Assembly: GCF_004801305.1 (NCBI RefSeq)
Contig: NZ_SSOD01000005.1
Coordinates: 62,001 to 126,000 of the forward strand
Direction: 5' to 3'
DNA length: 64,000 bases
Source of the DNA: Pseudothauera rhizosphaerae
GTDB lineage: Bacteria; Pseudomonadota; Gammaproteobacteria; Burkholderiales; Rhodocyclaceae
A program made the position numbers and the translations under genes. Positions 27,507-36,429 of this stretch are shown here, piece after piece (position 1 is the stretch's first letter; every line of letters begins with the position of its first letter). The notes under the pieces were generated by a model, which was given only the letters and a program-made list of their open reading frames with translations, made no database searches and was not told the DNA's origin.

Positions 27507-27775
27507 CAGCGCGGCACCGGCAGCGGCACCTCGGTGCTCAGGCTATCGGCCCATGCCTGTACGGCCTGGTGATCGACGACCAGGCCCGCGTCCACATCGG
27601 CAAGAGCCTCGCGGGTCAACCGCTCGCGCTCTTCTTCCTGGTCGAGCCAAGCCGACAGCGCCTGCTTCACGATCCAGCCACGTGAGCGTTCCAGCCGCCC
27701 GGCCATCTGATCCACTTTCTTCGCTAGCGCAAGCGGTACGTGCGCGGTAAGCACCTTGGTATCGGTTCCTGCCAT
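27506..27775 (-). CDS. CopG/ParD-like ribbon-helix-helix antitoxin
   Basis: An 89-residue protein with the N-terminal strand-helix-helix TKVLTAHVPLALAKKVDQMA...RGWIVKQALSAWL, followed by an acidic toxin-binding tail. The ATG at 27773-27775 is preceded by GGAGGAG at 6 bases, deciding against starts farther upstream. Operon with parE. Upstream palindromes at 27847-27898 are likely operators. Confidence 0.9.
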   Translation of the reverse strand: MAGTDTKVLTAHVPLALAKKVDQMAGRLERSRGWIVKQALSAWLDQEEERERLTREALADVDAGLVVDHQAVQAWADSLSTEVPLPVPR

Positions 27776-27846
27776 GTTGAACTCCTCCATCGAAACTTGA
27801 GCTTGCCGAGGCCGGCCTGAAATCAACCAACTTGCCGACGCCAACC

Positions 27847-27898
27847 GATTCAAATTGAATCGTAGTGATTGACATTGAATCGGTCAAACCGATCGGTT
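27847..27898. promoter_or_regulatory. Palindrome cluster, candidate antitoxin operator
   Basis: GATTCAAATTGAATC (27847-27861) is a perfect 7+1+7 palindrome, a second ATTGAATCGGTC half follows, and AACCGATCGGTT (27887-27898) is a perfect 12-bp palindrome. They lie upstream of the minus-strand CopG-like antitoxin and also upstream of the plus-strand TonB receptor, so the antitoxin could influence both. The rest of the 308-bp gap (27776-28083) holds no gene; it must contain the receptor promoter, but I cannot locate it. Confidence 0.55.
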
Positions 27899-28083
27899 CG
27901 TCAGTGTCCCCCTGCCCGCTCAACCCCCCCGCCCCAAAAAAACTTGGCAGTTTTTCCCATCTCATCCGGCTTTACCTCAGAAGCCGGACGCAGAAGGCGG
28001 GTTGCTCCCTCCGCGTGCGCCGTGCTTCCAGTCCCCGCCAAGGGTTTCGCCAATCACGCACACGCAAGGAAAGGAACTCGCAC

Positions 28084-30783
28084 ATGCAGGTCCATCGCAG
28101 CGCAAACCTCCCCGCCGCCAGACGGCTCACCCCCATCGCCCACGCCCTGCTGTGGCTCAGCGCCGGCGCCCTCGGCTGGGCATCCCCCGACGCCGCCTGG
28201 GCACAGAACGCGCCGGCCGCGGCGCAGGCCCAGGCGCAGCACGGCTTCGACATCCCCCCCGGCCCGCTGGACCAGGCCCTCGGCCGCTTCGGACGCCAGT
28301 CGGGCGCGCAGATCGTCGTGGATGCCAACCTCACCGCCGGCCTGCACAGCCCCGGCCTGAGCGGCAGCCACACCGTGCTGCAGGGCCTGAACCGCCTGCT
28401 GGCCGGCACCGGCCTGCAACCGGTGCTCACCGCCGAAGGCGAATACACCCTGCGGCCCATCCCCGTGGCCACCGGCGACAAGGTGCTCGGCGCCGTGCAT
28501 GTGGTCGCCAACTTCGAACCCACCGCCGCCGAGGACGCCGCCACCAACTACACCGTGCGCCGCTCCTCCAACGCCACCAAGCTTGATCTCTCCATCAAGG
28601 AAACCCCGCAAAGCCTCTCCATCATTACCCAGAAGCAGATCGAAGAGCAGAACCTGGGCAACGTGGCCGAAGTACTCGACGCCACCCCCGGCGTCACCGT
28701 CAACCAGTACGGCCCGGCCGGCGCCGGGGCGGCCCAGTACTACTCCCGCGGCTACCAGATCAACAGCATGCAGATCGACGGCATGCCCACCGGCATCAGC
28801 AGCGCCGGCGGCATCGACCTGCTGGCGGGCTCGGACACGGCCATCTACGAGCGCGTGGAGATCATCCGCGGCTCCACCGGGCTGACCACCGGGGTAGGGG
28901 ACCCCAGCGCCAGCGTCAACTTCGTGCGCAAGCGCCCCACCTACGAGCCGCAATACAGCGCCCGCGCCAGCTACGGACGCTGGGACAGGCGCCGGGCCGA
29001 AGTGGACGTCTCCACCCCGTTCAACGAATCGGGCAGCCTGCGCGGGCGGGTGGTGGCCGCCTACCAGGAAGGCGACAGTTGGGTCGACCGGGTCAGCGAG
29101 CGCAGCAAGGTGCTGTACGGGGTGGTGGAAGCCGATCTGCTCCAGGACACCACGCTGACCCTGGGCGGCACTTATTCCTTCCGCCGCGTCGATGATGCCG
29201 CGCTGCATGGCGCGAGCTATTGGTCCACAGCCACCAACGCATACGAAGGCATCGACTTCGGCCGCAGTTTCAACGCCGCCACCGACTGGTCCTATGCCGA
29301 ACAGGAAAACCAGAATTTTTTCATCGGCCTGGAACACCACTTCAACGACGACTGGAAGATTAACGTCAATTACCAGTACACCGAGGTCGAAGCCGACCGC
29401 AAGTACGGCATCCTGGGTGCGGACCAAGGCTACAACCCGGCCACGCAGGAATACTACTACCTCATCAACCGGACCGCGCCGGAAAACGAACTAAAGAATC
29501 TGGACATCTATCTCAGTGGCAAATTCCAGCTATTCGGCCGCGACGCCCAACTCGTCGTCGGTGCCAACGGCTATAAGGGTGAAACCTTTTCGCCGAATTA
29601 TTTCAACCTCCAAAACAGATACAACTGGAACTGGATAACGCTGGAGCAATGGAACAACGGCAATATCCCGATCAACGCCGCCTACCCCACTCGCCCGGAC
29701 GGATATCCAACCAAATACCCGCTCGAAAAATATCTCACCTATTACAACTACCGGACGACCCACTACGGCGGCTTTCTCAGCACCAAATTCAGCCCGGTGG
29801 AACGTACAACCGTCATCCTGGGTACCCGATACATTGTATGGAAGGATGAAACAGAGTATTGCCAGAACGACGGAAAACATACTACTCCGCCTTACAAGAT
29901 CACCTACGTTTGTCCCGGTTACGGTGCCGATTTCTTCAACTTCGAGGAAGACGGCAAGTTCGTTCCCTATGCGGGGTTGATCTATGACATCACCCCTAAC
30001 ACTTCGGCCTACATCAGCTATACGGGCATCTTTCAGCCTCATGATGCTACCGATGCCGCCTACGCGTATGACCCTGGATCTGCGCGAGGCTACAAGCCAC
30101 TCGACGCCAAGACCGGCAATACCGTCGAACTGGGCGTCAAGTCCGCACTGCGTGACAACACGCTGAACCTGCATGCCGCCGTGTTCCGAATGAAAGAGAA
30201 GAACATTGCCTGCAACGATTCGACCATCTACCGGGATGAAAACGGAAACCAAATTACTCATCCCGACGGAGGTGTATGGACAAAAAACTGTGAGGGCCCC
30301 ACCGTGAATGGTGCGGAACTCTCGATTGCCGGCCAGGTTACCCCGAAATGGCTGATCAATGCCGGCTATACCTATCTGCACGCAGACCCGGTAGATGTAA
30401 GCGGCGTAGGTAGTGCACTCAGTACCGTTGGTATTGACAGCAATGCGACCGTTTTCCCAAAACATGCGCTGAAGTTTTTCACCAGCTATCGCTTCACCGA
30501 CAAGCTCACCTTGGGCGGAGGTATGAATTTCAAGTACAAGACGGAACTCTCTTCTAACGACTCAATGGCATGGACAGGAGAGCAGGGCCGCATATGGGCA
30601 GATAAACTTAGCCACGGTAGTTATGCCGTTGTGGATTTGATGGCCCGCTACGCCATCGACAAGCACTTCACCGTCGGGCTCAACGCCGGAAACATCTTCG
30701 ACCGGGAATACCGCGTCAACAATCGCGGCAGCTATTACGGCACACCGCGCAACGTCACGGTATCCCTGCTCGCCAAATTCTGA
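28084..30783 (+). CDS. TonB-dependent receptor with STN signalling domain (siderophore/heme type)
   Basis: An 899-residue outer-membrane transducer. After a long signal peptide (cleaved near AWAQNAP), an STN domain spans about 50-110 (FDIPPGPLDQALGRFGRQSGAQIVVD). The plug (ETPQSLSIITQKQIEEQNLGNVAEVLDATPGVTV) and a 22-strand barrel ending FDREYRVNNRGSYYGTPRNVTVSLLAKF follow. The STN domain implies control through FecR-FecI. AAGGAAAGGA precedes the ATG. It is followed by a hemophilin/TbpB-like secreted protein and a Slam translocator, so heme or a heme-protein complex is a likely ligand, inferred from context. GC content drops in the barrel half, suggesting a mosaic gene. Confidence 0.93.
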   Translation: MQVHRSANLPAARRLTPIAHALLWLSAGALGWASPDAAWAQNAPAAAQAQAQHGFDIPPGPLDQALGRFGRQSGAQIVVDANLTAGLHSPGLSGSHTVLQGLNRLLAGTGLQPVLTAEGEYTLRPIPVATGDKVLGAVHVVANFEPTAAEDAATNYTVRRSSNATKLDLSIKETPQSLSIITQKQIEEQNLGNVAEVLDATPGVTVNQYGPAGAGAAQYYSRGYQINSMQIDGMPTGISSAGGIDLLAGSDTAIYERVEIIRGSTGLTTGVGDPSASVNFVRKRPTYEPQYSARASYGRWDRRRAEVDVSTPFNESGSLRGRVVAAYQEGDSWVDRVSERSKVLYGVVEADLLQDTTLTLGGTYSFRRVDDAALHGASYWSTATNAYEGIDFGRSFNAATDWSYAEQENQNFFIGLEHHFNDDWKINVNYQYTEVEADRKYGILGADQGYNPATQEYYYLINRTAPENELKNLDIYLSGKFQLFGRDAQLVVGANGYKGETFSPNYFNLQNRYNWNWITLEQWNNGNIPINAAYPTRPDGYPTKYPLEKYLTYYNYRTTHYGGFLSTKFSPVERTTVILGTRYIVWKDETEYCQNDGKHTTPPYKITYVCPGYGADFFNFEEDGKFVPYAGLIYDITPNTSAYISYTGIFQPHDATDAAYAYDPGSARGYKPLDAKTGNTVELGVKSALRDNTLNLHAAVFRMKEKNIACNDSTIYRDENGNQITHPDGGVWTKNCEGPTVNGAELSIAGQVTPKWLINAGYTYLHADPVDVSGVGSALSTVGIDSNATVFPKHALKFFTSYRFTDKLTLGGGMNFKYKTELSSNDSMAWTGEQGRIWADKLSHGSYAVVDLMARYAIDKHFTVGLNAGNIFDREYRVNNRGSYYGTPRNVTVSLLAKF

Positions 30784-30795
30784 TCACTCTTCGAT

Positions 30796-30816
30796 AAGGA
30801 GGCCACCATGCATTAG
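30796..30816 (+). other. Strong ribosome site with a two-codon frame (ATG CAT TAG)
   Basis: AAGGAGG, five bases, then ATG-CAT-TAG, 25 bp after the receptor stop. Either the scar of a deleted gene start or a minimal regulatory frame. The following 58 bases are AT-rich and lead to the hemophilin-like gene. Confidence 0.4.
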
Positions 30817-30874
30817 ATTCAGTAAATAATTCTTGTTCTTGTTTCTTTTCTCATTTAGTCAGAAGGAGCATCAC

Positions 30875-31681
30875 ATGAAAACCACTTTCAAACTCACCGC
30901 CGTTGCTGCGCTCGTCGCCGCTTCCCTGAATGCTGTTGCGGCCGACAGCGACTTCCAGTTCTCGTCGATCGATCCGGAGGATTTCGTCTTCCGGGGTAGC
31001 GCGGTTTACCAAGGAGCTTTCGACTACAACGGCGTAACGTACAGCGCCGGTAGCGCCTTCGACTTGACCCAACTGCCGGATGGCGATACGCGGCTGGTCA
31101 AGCAGGTTACCGTCGGCGGCGCCCTCAGAAACGCCATCTTCCGCTTCTACAAGCAGGACTACTCGATCGTGGTCGGTAATACCCTGCAGGCGGACCTCAA
31201 CCGCAGCTTCGTCAAGGACATCGTTGGGTTGAACACTGCTGAATCGGCGCTGCCCACCAGCGGCAGCTACACCTACACCGGCGTCGTGTTCAACCATAAT
31301 GACAAGTACACCCAGCCGGGCACGGGCGCGACCATCATCAACGATGGCCAGTTCAGCTACACCATCGACCTGGCGGCGCGCACCGGTTCGGGCACGGTGT
31401 CCAACATCCGCGGCAACCGCCCCGTCTATGGCGAGTTCGAGTTGAACGGCACGCTGCATACCGCGGCCATCGCGGTGCAGGCCGACGGCACGCTGGGGGT
31501 GAAGAACGGCAACGTCACCCTGACGACGGACAACCTCGACCTCGAAGACGAGTTGGCCGCGGCCGGACCCAAGTATGACCTGGGTATTTTCGGCCCCAAC
31601 GCCGAGGAAGTGGCCGGCCGCATCCACGGTCTGTCGGACTTCAACGGCATCGGCGGCTACGCCCTGGTGGGGAAGCGCTGA
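30875..31681 (+). CDS. Secreted hemophilin/TbpB-barrel-like Slam substrate
   Basis: A 268-residue exported protein. The signal peptide (KLTAVAALVAASLNAVAA) ends without a cysteine, so it is soluble rather than a lipoprotein. The N-terminal part may bind ligand. The C-terminal part repeats the beta-barrel pattern of transferrin-binding-protein-B/factor-H-binding-protein C-lobes: GQFSYTIDLAARTGSGTVSNI, GEFELNGTLHTAAIAV, and the closing FGPNAEEVAG...GYALVGKR. Its place directly before a Slam gene and after a TonB receptor matches the hemophilin (HphA-HphR-HsmA) arrangement. AGAAGGAG precedes the ATG. Heme binding is inferred; the ligand residues cannot be named. Confidence 0.75.
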   Translation: MKTTFKLTAVAALVAASLNAVAADSDFQFSSIDPEDFVFRGSAVYQGAFDYNGVTYSAGSAFDLTQLPDGDTRLVKQVTVGGALRNAIFRFYKQDYSIVVGNTLQADLNRSFVKDIVGLNTAESALPTSGSYTYTGVVFNHNDKYTQPGTGATIINDGQFSYTIDLAARTGSGTVSNIRGNRPVYGEFELNGTLHTAAIAVQADGTLGVKNGNVTLTTDNLDLEDELAAAGPKYDLGIFGPNAEEVAGRIHGLSDFNGIGGYALVGKR

Positions 31682-31704
31682 TTGATACCTTGTAGCCCAC
31701 CTAG

Positions 31705-31750
31705 CCGGGTATCGGTCGCAGTACCGGACCGATACCCGGCGCTTCTTTTT
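31705..31750 (+). terminator. Terminator/attenuator between the hemophilin-like and Slam genes
   Basis: A perfect 13-bp stem CCGGGTATCGGTC/GACCGATACCCGG with a 9-base loop is followed by CGCTTCTTTTT. Placed in the 90-bp gap inside the operon, it would give much more substrate than translocator. Confidence 0.85.
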
Positions 31751-31771
31751 GCAAGACCGAAATCCACGCCC

Positions 31772-33259
31772 ATGTCCGGAAAACGCGCCCTGCCCATCGC
31801 CCTGGCAACAGGCTTCATGCTCCTAACAACGCCGGCCGGCGCGCAAGGCACGCCGCCTTCCCCTTCTCCGGTCATCCAGCCCATAGACAGTCTGCGTCCC
31901 CTCGGGCCGGCCCCGGAAGAGCGCTTCCAGACGGACAGACCCCCCGCCCGCGACGACGAGGACAACGGCAAGGCCAAGAAGCAGCCCGTGACACTGAGCG
32001 ACGAGGACGTGAAGAGCAACCCGCAGATCGCGGAATTCCTCCTTTCCACCGCCTTGCAGCGCCGGGACTGGAGCACGCTGGCGCGAGTGATCCCGATCTA
32101 CCGCCAGATCGAAGGCCACGACCCGCTGCTGGTGCATTACACCCAGGGCGCCCTGTACCGCCAGCAGCGCCGCCATGACCTGGCGATTGCCGAATACCGC
32201 CAGATGCTGCGCGCGGACCCCGGCCTGAACAACGTGCGCTTCGACATGGCGGCCATGCTGTTCGAGAACAAGCAGTACCGCGAGGCGGCCGAAATCTTCA
32301 CCGCACTGATCGACGACCCGGCGCTGGAAGAGCGCTTCCGCGAATTCTCGCTGCGCTTCCTGGAGCAAATCCGCGCCCAAGGCCGCCCCAGGACTCGCCT
32401 GCGCTTCCGCGTGCTGCACAACGACAACGTCAACCAGGCCACGGACGAACGCTTCCTGGAAATCGGCGGCTGGATCTTCCGCAAGAGCGATGAGTACATG
32501 CCGAAATCCTCCTACGGCACCAACTATTCGCTGTTTCTGGACCAGGCTTTCAACGTGCGCGGCAACCACTTCCTGACCTACGACCTGTCGCTGGACGGAC
32601 TGCGCTACAACGGCCACGAGGATTTCAACGAGAAATCCGCCACCCTGGACCTGGGCTACAAGTACCAGGACGTGGATTCCTGGTTTTCCTTCGGCCCCCT
32701 GCTGAACAGGCGCTGGCTGGGCGGCGAGCACTACGGCGACAACTGGGGCCTGAACGCCGGCTACGGCAAATGGCTGACGAACAGGTGGCAGGCCACCTTG
32801 AACGCGCAGTGGATCAGGAAGGACTACGCGGACGAGGTGCTGAGTTCCTACAACGGCGACCAGTACGTGCTGTCGCCCGGCGTGGCGGTGGTGCTGTCCA
32901 ACCGCAGCGTGGTGTTCGGCGGCCTGGCCGTGCAGCGGGAGCGGCTGGAACAGGAGGACGAGTCCTACCGCCAGTACGGCGCCAACCTAGGTTTCTCCCA
33001 CGAATGGGAGTCGGGTTTCAGCGTGAACGGGTACGTGCAGTACGGGCGCAGGAAGTTCGACGAAACCCACTTCCTGTTCCTGCGCAAACGCAAGGACCAC
33101 CGCATCAACGCGGTACTGAGCGTGGGCCACGCCAGGCTGAGCTTCTTCGGCATCGAGCCCCGGCTGAGCTACCAGTTGGAGAAGATCGACAGCAATATCC
33201 CGGCGCTGTATTCCAGGAAAACCAACCAGTGGATGCTGTCGCTGGAGAGGACGTTCTGA
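31772..33259 (+). CDS. Slam (surface lipoprotein assembly modulator) outer-membrane translocator
   Basis: A 495-residue protein. A signal peptide (LPIALATGFMLLTTPAGAQG) is followed by a Pro-rich linker, TPR-like repeats at about 95-215 (LVHYTQGALYRQQRRHDLAIAEYRQMLRADPG, MAAMLFENKQYREAAEIFTALI), then a 14-strand Slam barrel (LRFRVLHNDNVNQAT, GNHFLTYDLSLDGLRYNGHEDFNEKS, ending NQWMLSLERTF). Slams move TbpB-like lipoproteins or hemophilins across the outer membrane, and the neighbouring secreted protein is the evident cargo. The start is ATG 31772; the open frame extends 30 codons upstream but through the hairpin. Confidence 0.9.
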   Translation: MSGKRALPIALATGFMLLTTPAGAQGTPPSPSPVIQPIDSLRPLGPAPEERFQTDRPPARDDEDNGKAKKQPVTLSDEDVKSNPQIAEFLLSTALQRRDWSTLARVIPIYRQIEGHDPLLVHYTQGALYRQQRRHDLAIAEYRQMLRADPGLNNVRFDMAAMLFENKQYREAAEIFTALIDDPALEERFREFSLRFLEQIRAQGRPRTRLRFRVLHNDNVNQATDERFLEIGGWIFRKSDEYMPKSSYGTNYSLFLDQAFNVRGNHFLTYDLSLDGLRYNGHEDFNEKSATLDLGYKYQDVDSWFSFGPLLNRRWLGGEHYGDNWGLNAGYGKWLTNRWQATLNAQWIRKDYADEVLSSYNGDQYVLSPGVAVVLSNRSVVFGGLAVQRERLEQEDESYRQYGANLGFSHEWESGFSVNGYVQYGRRKFDETHFLFLRKRKDHRINAVLSVGHARLSFFGIEPRLSYQLEKIDSNIPALYSRKTNQWMLSLERTF

Positions 33260-33309
33260 CCCGGTAAGCGGCGAGTCCCGCGCTTTGCGCCGGTTGAGGC
33301 TGGCAAGAG

Positions 33310-33606
33310 TCAGCTTGTCTCTTCAGACTTCCGTGGCGGCCATTGCCTAGCCGCATGCAGCACGCGCAGCACGCGCACCAAGTCGCCGGCCATGTCATAG
33401 ACCAGGATGTAATTCTGGTGCGCCACCAGTTCGCGGGTGCCGGCGACACGGCCAGGCCGGCCGAGGCCGGGATGATCGGCCAGGCGGCCGGCCTTCTCCG
33501 CAAACAACTCATCGAGGGCCAACGCGGCGGCTGGGTTGTCCTGCGCAATGTAGGCACGAATCTCCCGCCGGTCGGCGGCAGCCAGGCGCGTCCAGACCAA
33601 TTTCAC
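33310..33606 (-). CDS. parE: RelE/ParE-superfamily toxin
   Basis: A 98-residue toxin: MKLVWTRLAAADRREIRAYIAQDNPAAALALDELFAEKA, LGRPGRVAGTRELVAHQNYILVYDM and VRVLRVLHAARQWP. Intact by length and motif. Overlaps the antitoxin stop (ATGA). Convergent with the Slam gene, with no clear terminator in the 50-bp gap. A module separate from the 27.2 kb pair, with only family-level similarity. Confidence 0.92.
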   Translation of the reverse strand: MKLVWTRLAAADRREIRAYIAQDNPAAALALDELFAEKAGRLADHPGLGRPGRVAGTRELVAHQNYILVYDMAGDLVRVLRVLHAARQWPPRKSEETS

Positions 33607-33893
33607 GATGCTGGGCCACCCATCATGCGCCGCGTTTCAGATCGCCAAGCGGCGGCTTCAGCTTCCACTTCCTCGGCCGGCACCAGGTCGCCGGCATTTG
33701 CCGAGTGCAAGCCGGCTTGCACTTGGCGGCGGAACCAGGCGTCATGTTCGGCCGCTTCCTGCTGTTGCCGCACGAAGTCCCGCATGAAGTCGCGCAGAAG
33801 TTGCGCGCCGGTGCGGTCGCGGGCCTTCGCAGCCACGGCGAACTCGTTTTTCAGGGCCTCATCGACCCGGAAGGTAAAGGTTGCCTCGCCCAT
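33603..33893 (-). CDS. RelB/ParD-like antitoxin
   Basis: A 96-residue protein. MGEATFTFRVDEALKNEFAVAAKARDRTGAQLLRDFMRDFV is the ribbon-helix-helix domain; the C-terminal half (EAAEHDAWFRRQVQAGLHSANAG) is the toxin-embracing tail. Start at ATG 33891-33893 with GAGGGC upstream. Operon partner of the ParE at 33310. Confidence 0.9.
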   Translation of the reverse strand: MGEATFTFRVDEALKNEFAVAAKARDRTGAQLLRDFMRDFVRQQQEAAEHDAWFRRQVQAGLHSANAGDLVPAEEVEAEAAAWRSETRRMMGGPAS

Positions 33894-34052
33894 GGTTTTG
33901 CCCTCATGTGTTGCATGGTCAGTACAGAGTAGCACATCACCGAACTCGTCATGACTCCGGCTGACCGTCCAGGGACGGCGGGATGACCTGATAGAATCGC
34001 GGCTTTCCCGCCTGTGGTGGGCGCTTGCGCGCTTCTACCCGCTCTTCCTTCG

Positions 34053-35681
34053 ATGACTGACATTTCCGCTCCCTATCCGCCCGAGCTGATGCGCGACGTG
34101 GCCCGCCGCCGCACCTTCGCCATCATCTCCCACCCCGACGCCGGCAAGACCACGCTCACCGAAAAGCTGCTGCTGTTCGGCGGCGCGATCCAGCTCGCCG
34201 GCACCGTCAAGGCCAGAAAGAGCGCGCGCCATGCCACCTCCGACTGGATGGAGGTGGAAAAGCAGCGCGGCATCTCGGTGACCAGCTCGGTGATGCAGTT
34301 CGACTACGCCGGGCACACCATCAACCTGCTGGACACCCCGGGCCACGAGGACTTCTCCGAGGACACCTACCGCGTGCTCACCGCGGTGGACGCGGCGGTC
34401 ATGGTGATCGACGCGGCCAAGGGCGTGGAAGCGCAGACCATCAAGCTGCTGGACGTGTGCCGCCTGCGCGACACCCCCATCATCACCTTCATCAACAAGC
34501 TGGACCGGGAAGTGCGCGAGCCCTTCGACCTGCTCGCCGAGATCGAGGACGTGCTGAAGATCCAGTGCGCGCCGGTGACCTGGCCGGTGGGCATGGGCAA
34601 GGCCTTCCGCGGCGTGTACCACCTGCTGGAAGACCGCGTGCTGCGCTTCACCGCGGGCGAGGAGAAGCGCACCGAGGCGGAGATGATCAAGGGCATTGCC
34701 AACGCCCAGCTCGACGAGCTGTTCCCGATGGAAATCGGCCAGTTGCGCGAGGACGTGGAGCTGATCCAGGGCGCCTCCAACCCCTTCATGCTCGGTGAAT
34801 TCCTCGCCGGCAAGCAGACCCCGGTGTTCTTCGGCTCCGGGATCAACAACTTCGGCGTGCAGGAAATCCTGCAGGCCCTGATCGACTGGGCGCCGCCACC
34901 CCAGCCCCGCGTCGCGGGCACGGACACGGAAGCCACCCGCATGGTGCAGCCGGCCGAAGAGAAATTCTCCGGCTTCGTGTTCAAGATCCAGGCCAACATG
35001 GACCCCAAGCACCGCGACCGCATCGCCTTCTTCCGCATCTGCTCGGGGCGGTATCAGTCGGGGATGAAGGTGAAACACGTGCGCGCCGGGCGAGAGATGA
35101 AGCTCGCCAATGCGCTCACCTTCATGGCGAATGAACGGGTATTGAAGGACGACGGCGTAGCCGGCGACATCATCGGCATCCACAACCACGGCCAACTGCA
35201 GATCGGCGACACCCTGACCGAAGGCGAAGCCCTGGGCTTCAAGGGCATCCCCTACTTTTCCCCCGAACTCTTCCGCGCCGCCCGCCTGCGGGACCCGCTC
35301 AAGTCCAAGCAGTTGCAGAAGGGCCTGCAGGAACTGGGTGAGGAGGGCGCCATCCAGGTCTTCGAGCTGGAAGGCGGCAACATGCTGCTGGGCGCCGTGG
35401 GCGTGCTGCAGTTCGAGGTCGTCGCCCAGCGTCTGAAGGACGAATACAAGGTGGACGCCATCTTCGAACCGGCCGACATCCACACCGCGCGCTGGCTCAC
35501 CTTCCCGGACGAGGTCACGCGGCGCAATTTCGAGCGCGAGCAGGTCATGCGCCTGGGCAAGGACGTGGACGGCAACCCGGTGTATCTGGCCAGCACCCGC
35601 TACAACCTGGAGGTGACCATGGAAAAGTGGCCCAAGGTGGCCTTCCACGCCACCCGCGAACACGGGCAGGTGCTGGCCTGA
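34053..35681 (+). CDS. prfC: Peptide chain release factor 3
   Basis: GTPase that recycles RF1/RF2 from the ribosome. The 542-residue protein has the G-domain motifs [13 protein letters not shown] (G1, residues 28-40), [17 protein letters not shown] (G2), [14 protein letters not shown] (G3) and [12 protein letters not shown] (G4), then domains II and III ([35 protein letters not shown]). The start ATG 34053 gives [20 protein letters not shown], which fits the family. Core gene after the accessory block. Confidence 0.96.
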   Translation: MTDISAPYPPELMRDVARRRTFAIISHPDAGKTTLTEKLLLFGGAIQLAGTVKARKSARHATSDWMEVEKQRGISVTSSVMQFDYAGHTINLLDTPGHEDFSEDTYRVLTAVDAAVMVIDAAKGVEAQTIKLLDVCRLRDTPIITFINKLDREVREPFDLLAEIEDVLKIQCAPVTWPVGMGKAFRGVYHLLEDRVLRFTAGEEKRTEAEMIKGIANAQLDELFPMEIGQLREDVELIQGASNPFMLGEFLAGKQTPVFFGSGINNFGVQEILQALIDWAPPPQPRVAGTDTEATRMVQPAEEKFSGFVFKIQANMDPKHRDRIAFFRICSGRYQSGMKVKHVRAGREMKLANALTFMANERVLKDDGVAGDIIGIHNHGQLQIGDTLTEGEALGFKGIPYFSPELFRAARLRDPLKSKQLQKGLQELGEEGAIQVFELEGGNMLLGAVGVLQFEVVAQRLKDEYKVDAIFEPADIHTARWLTFPDEVTRRNFEREQVMRLGKDVDGNPVYLASTRYNLEVTMEKWPKVAFHATREHGQVLA

Positions 35682-35730
35682 GGGCTGTGCAGTACGGCCG
35701 TCGGCCAGCCTATGGTTCTTTCGGCGGCTG

Positions 35731-35853
35731 CGCCCCCTCTCCCCGGCCCTCTCCCACGAGGGGAGAGGGAGAAAACCGGTGCCCGGACGAACGTTTCGGA
35801 AGCGAAACTCCCCTCTCCCCTCGTGGGAGAGGGGTTGGGGGAGAGGGGGTGCC
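35731..35853. repeat. Long C/G-tract inverted repeat between prfC and the protease gene
   Basis: GCCCCCTCTCCCC...CCCTCTCCCACGAGGGGAGAGGG is matched on the other side by CCCCTCTCCCCTCGTGGGAGAGGGGTTGGGGGAGAGGGGG. The arms are about 40 bp each around a 45-bp centre, with internal hairpins. It is the same class as the element at 9904-9996 and fills most of the 214-bp gap. Confidence 0.75.
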
Positions 35854-35895
35854 CCCCAGGGGCGAAACGCTTGATCGAACCAACGAGTACGCACA

Positions 35896-36414
35896 ATGAG
35901 CGTCACTGACACTACCCGCGGCCTCGGCCGGGTCATGACCTGGCTGGGCGCGCTGGCCCTGCTGGGCGTGCTGTGGATGGTCTTCAGCGACCAGCTCGAA
36001 CGCCGCTACAACCCCAACCGCGACTTGGTGGTAACACCCGGCAGCGGCGGCGAACTGGTGCTGCAGCGCAACCGCCTGGGCCACTACGTGGCACCCGGCA
36101 CCATCAACGGCCGGCCGGTGGTTTTCCTGCTCGACACCGGCGCCACCCAGGTCTCGGTGCCGGCCCACCTCGGCCCGGCACTCGGCCTGTCTCCCGGCGC
36201 CCCGGCCCAGGTCATGACCGCCAATGGCCCGGTCACCGTGCGCGGCACCGCGATCGCCGAACTCGCCCTCGGTCCCTTCCTGGTGCGCGACGTGCGCGCC
36301 CACCTCAATCCGGGCATTGGCGACAATCAGGTACTGCTGGGCATGAGCGTACTCAAACACCTGGAATTCACCCAGCGCGGCGACACGCTGATCCTGCGCG
36401 CGAACGGCGGCTGA
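35896..36414 (+). CDS. Retropepsin-like aspartic protease (clan AA, membrane-anchored)
   Basis: A 172-residue protein with one N-terminal membrane helix (VMTWLGALALLGVLWMVF, 14-31) and a periplasmic retropepsin-type domain. It carries a single catalytic motif VVFLLDTGATQVSVP (Asp near 79), so it must dimerise to be active, and a downstream flap/hydrophobic motif QVLLGMSVLKHLEF. It resembles the TIGR02281 family of bacterial single-motif aspartic proteases. Substrate unknown. Confidence 0.85.
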   Translation: MSVTDTTRGLGRVMTWLGALALLGVLWMVFSDQLERRYNPNRDLVVTPGSGGELVLQRNRLGHYVAPGTINGRPVVFLLDTGATQVSVPAHLGPALGLSPGAPAQVMTANGPVTVRGTAIAELALGPFLVRDVRAHLNPGIGDNQVLLGMSVLKHLEFTQRGDTLILRANGG

Positions 36415-36429
36415 TCACCGCCCCCGAGG

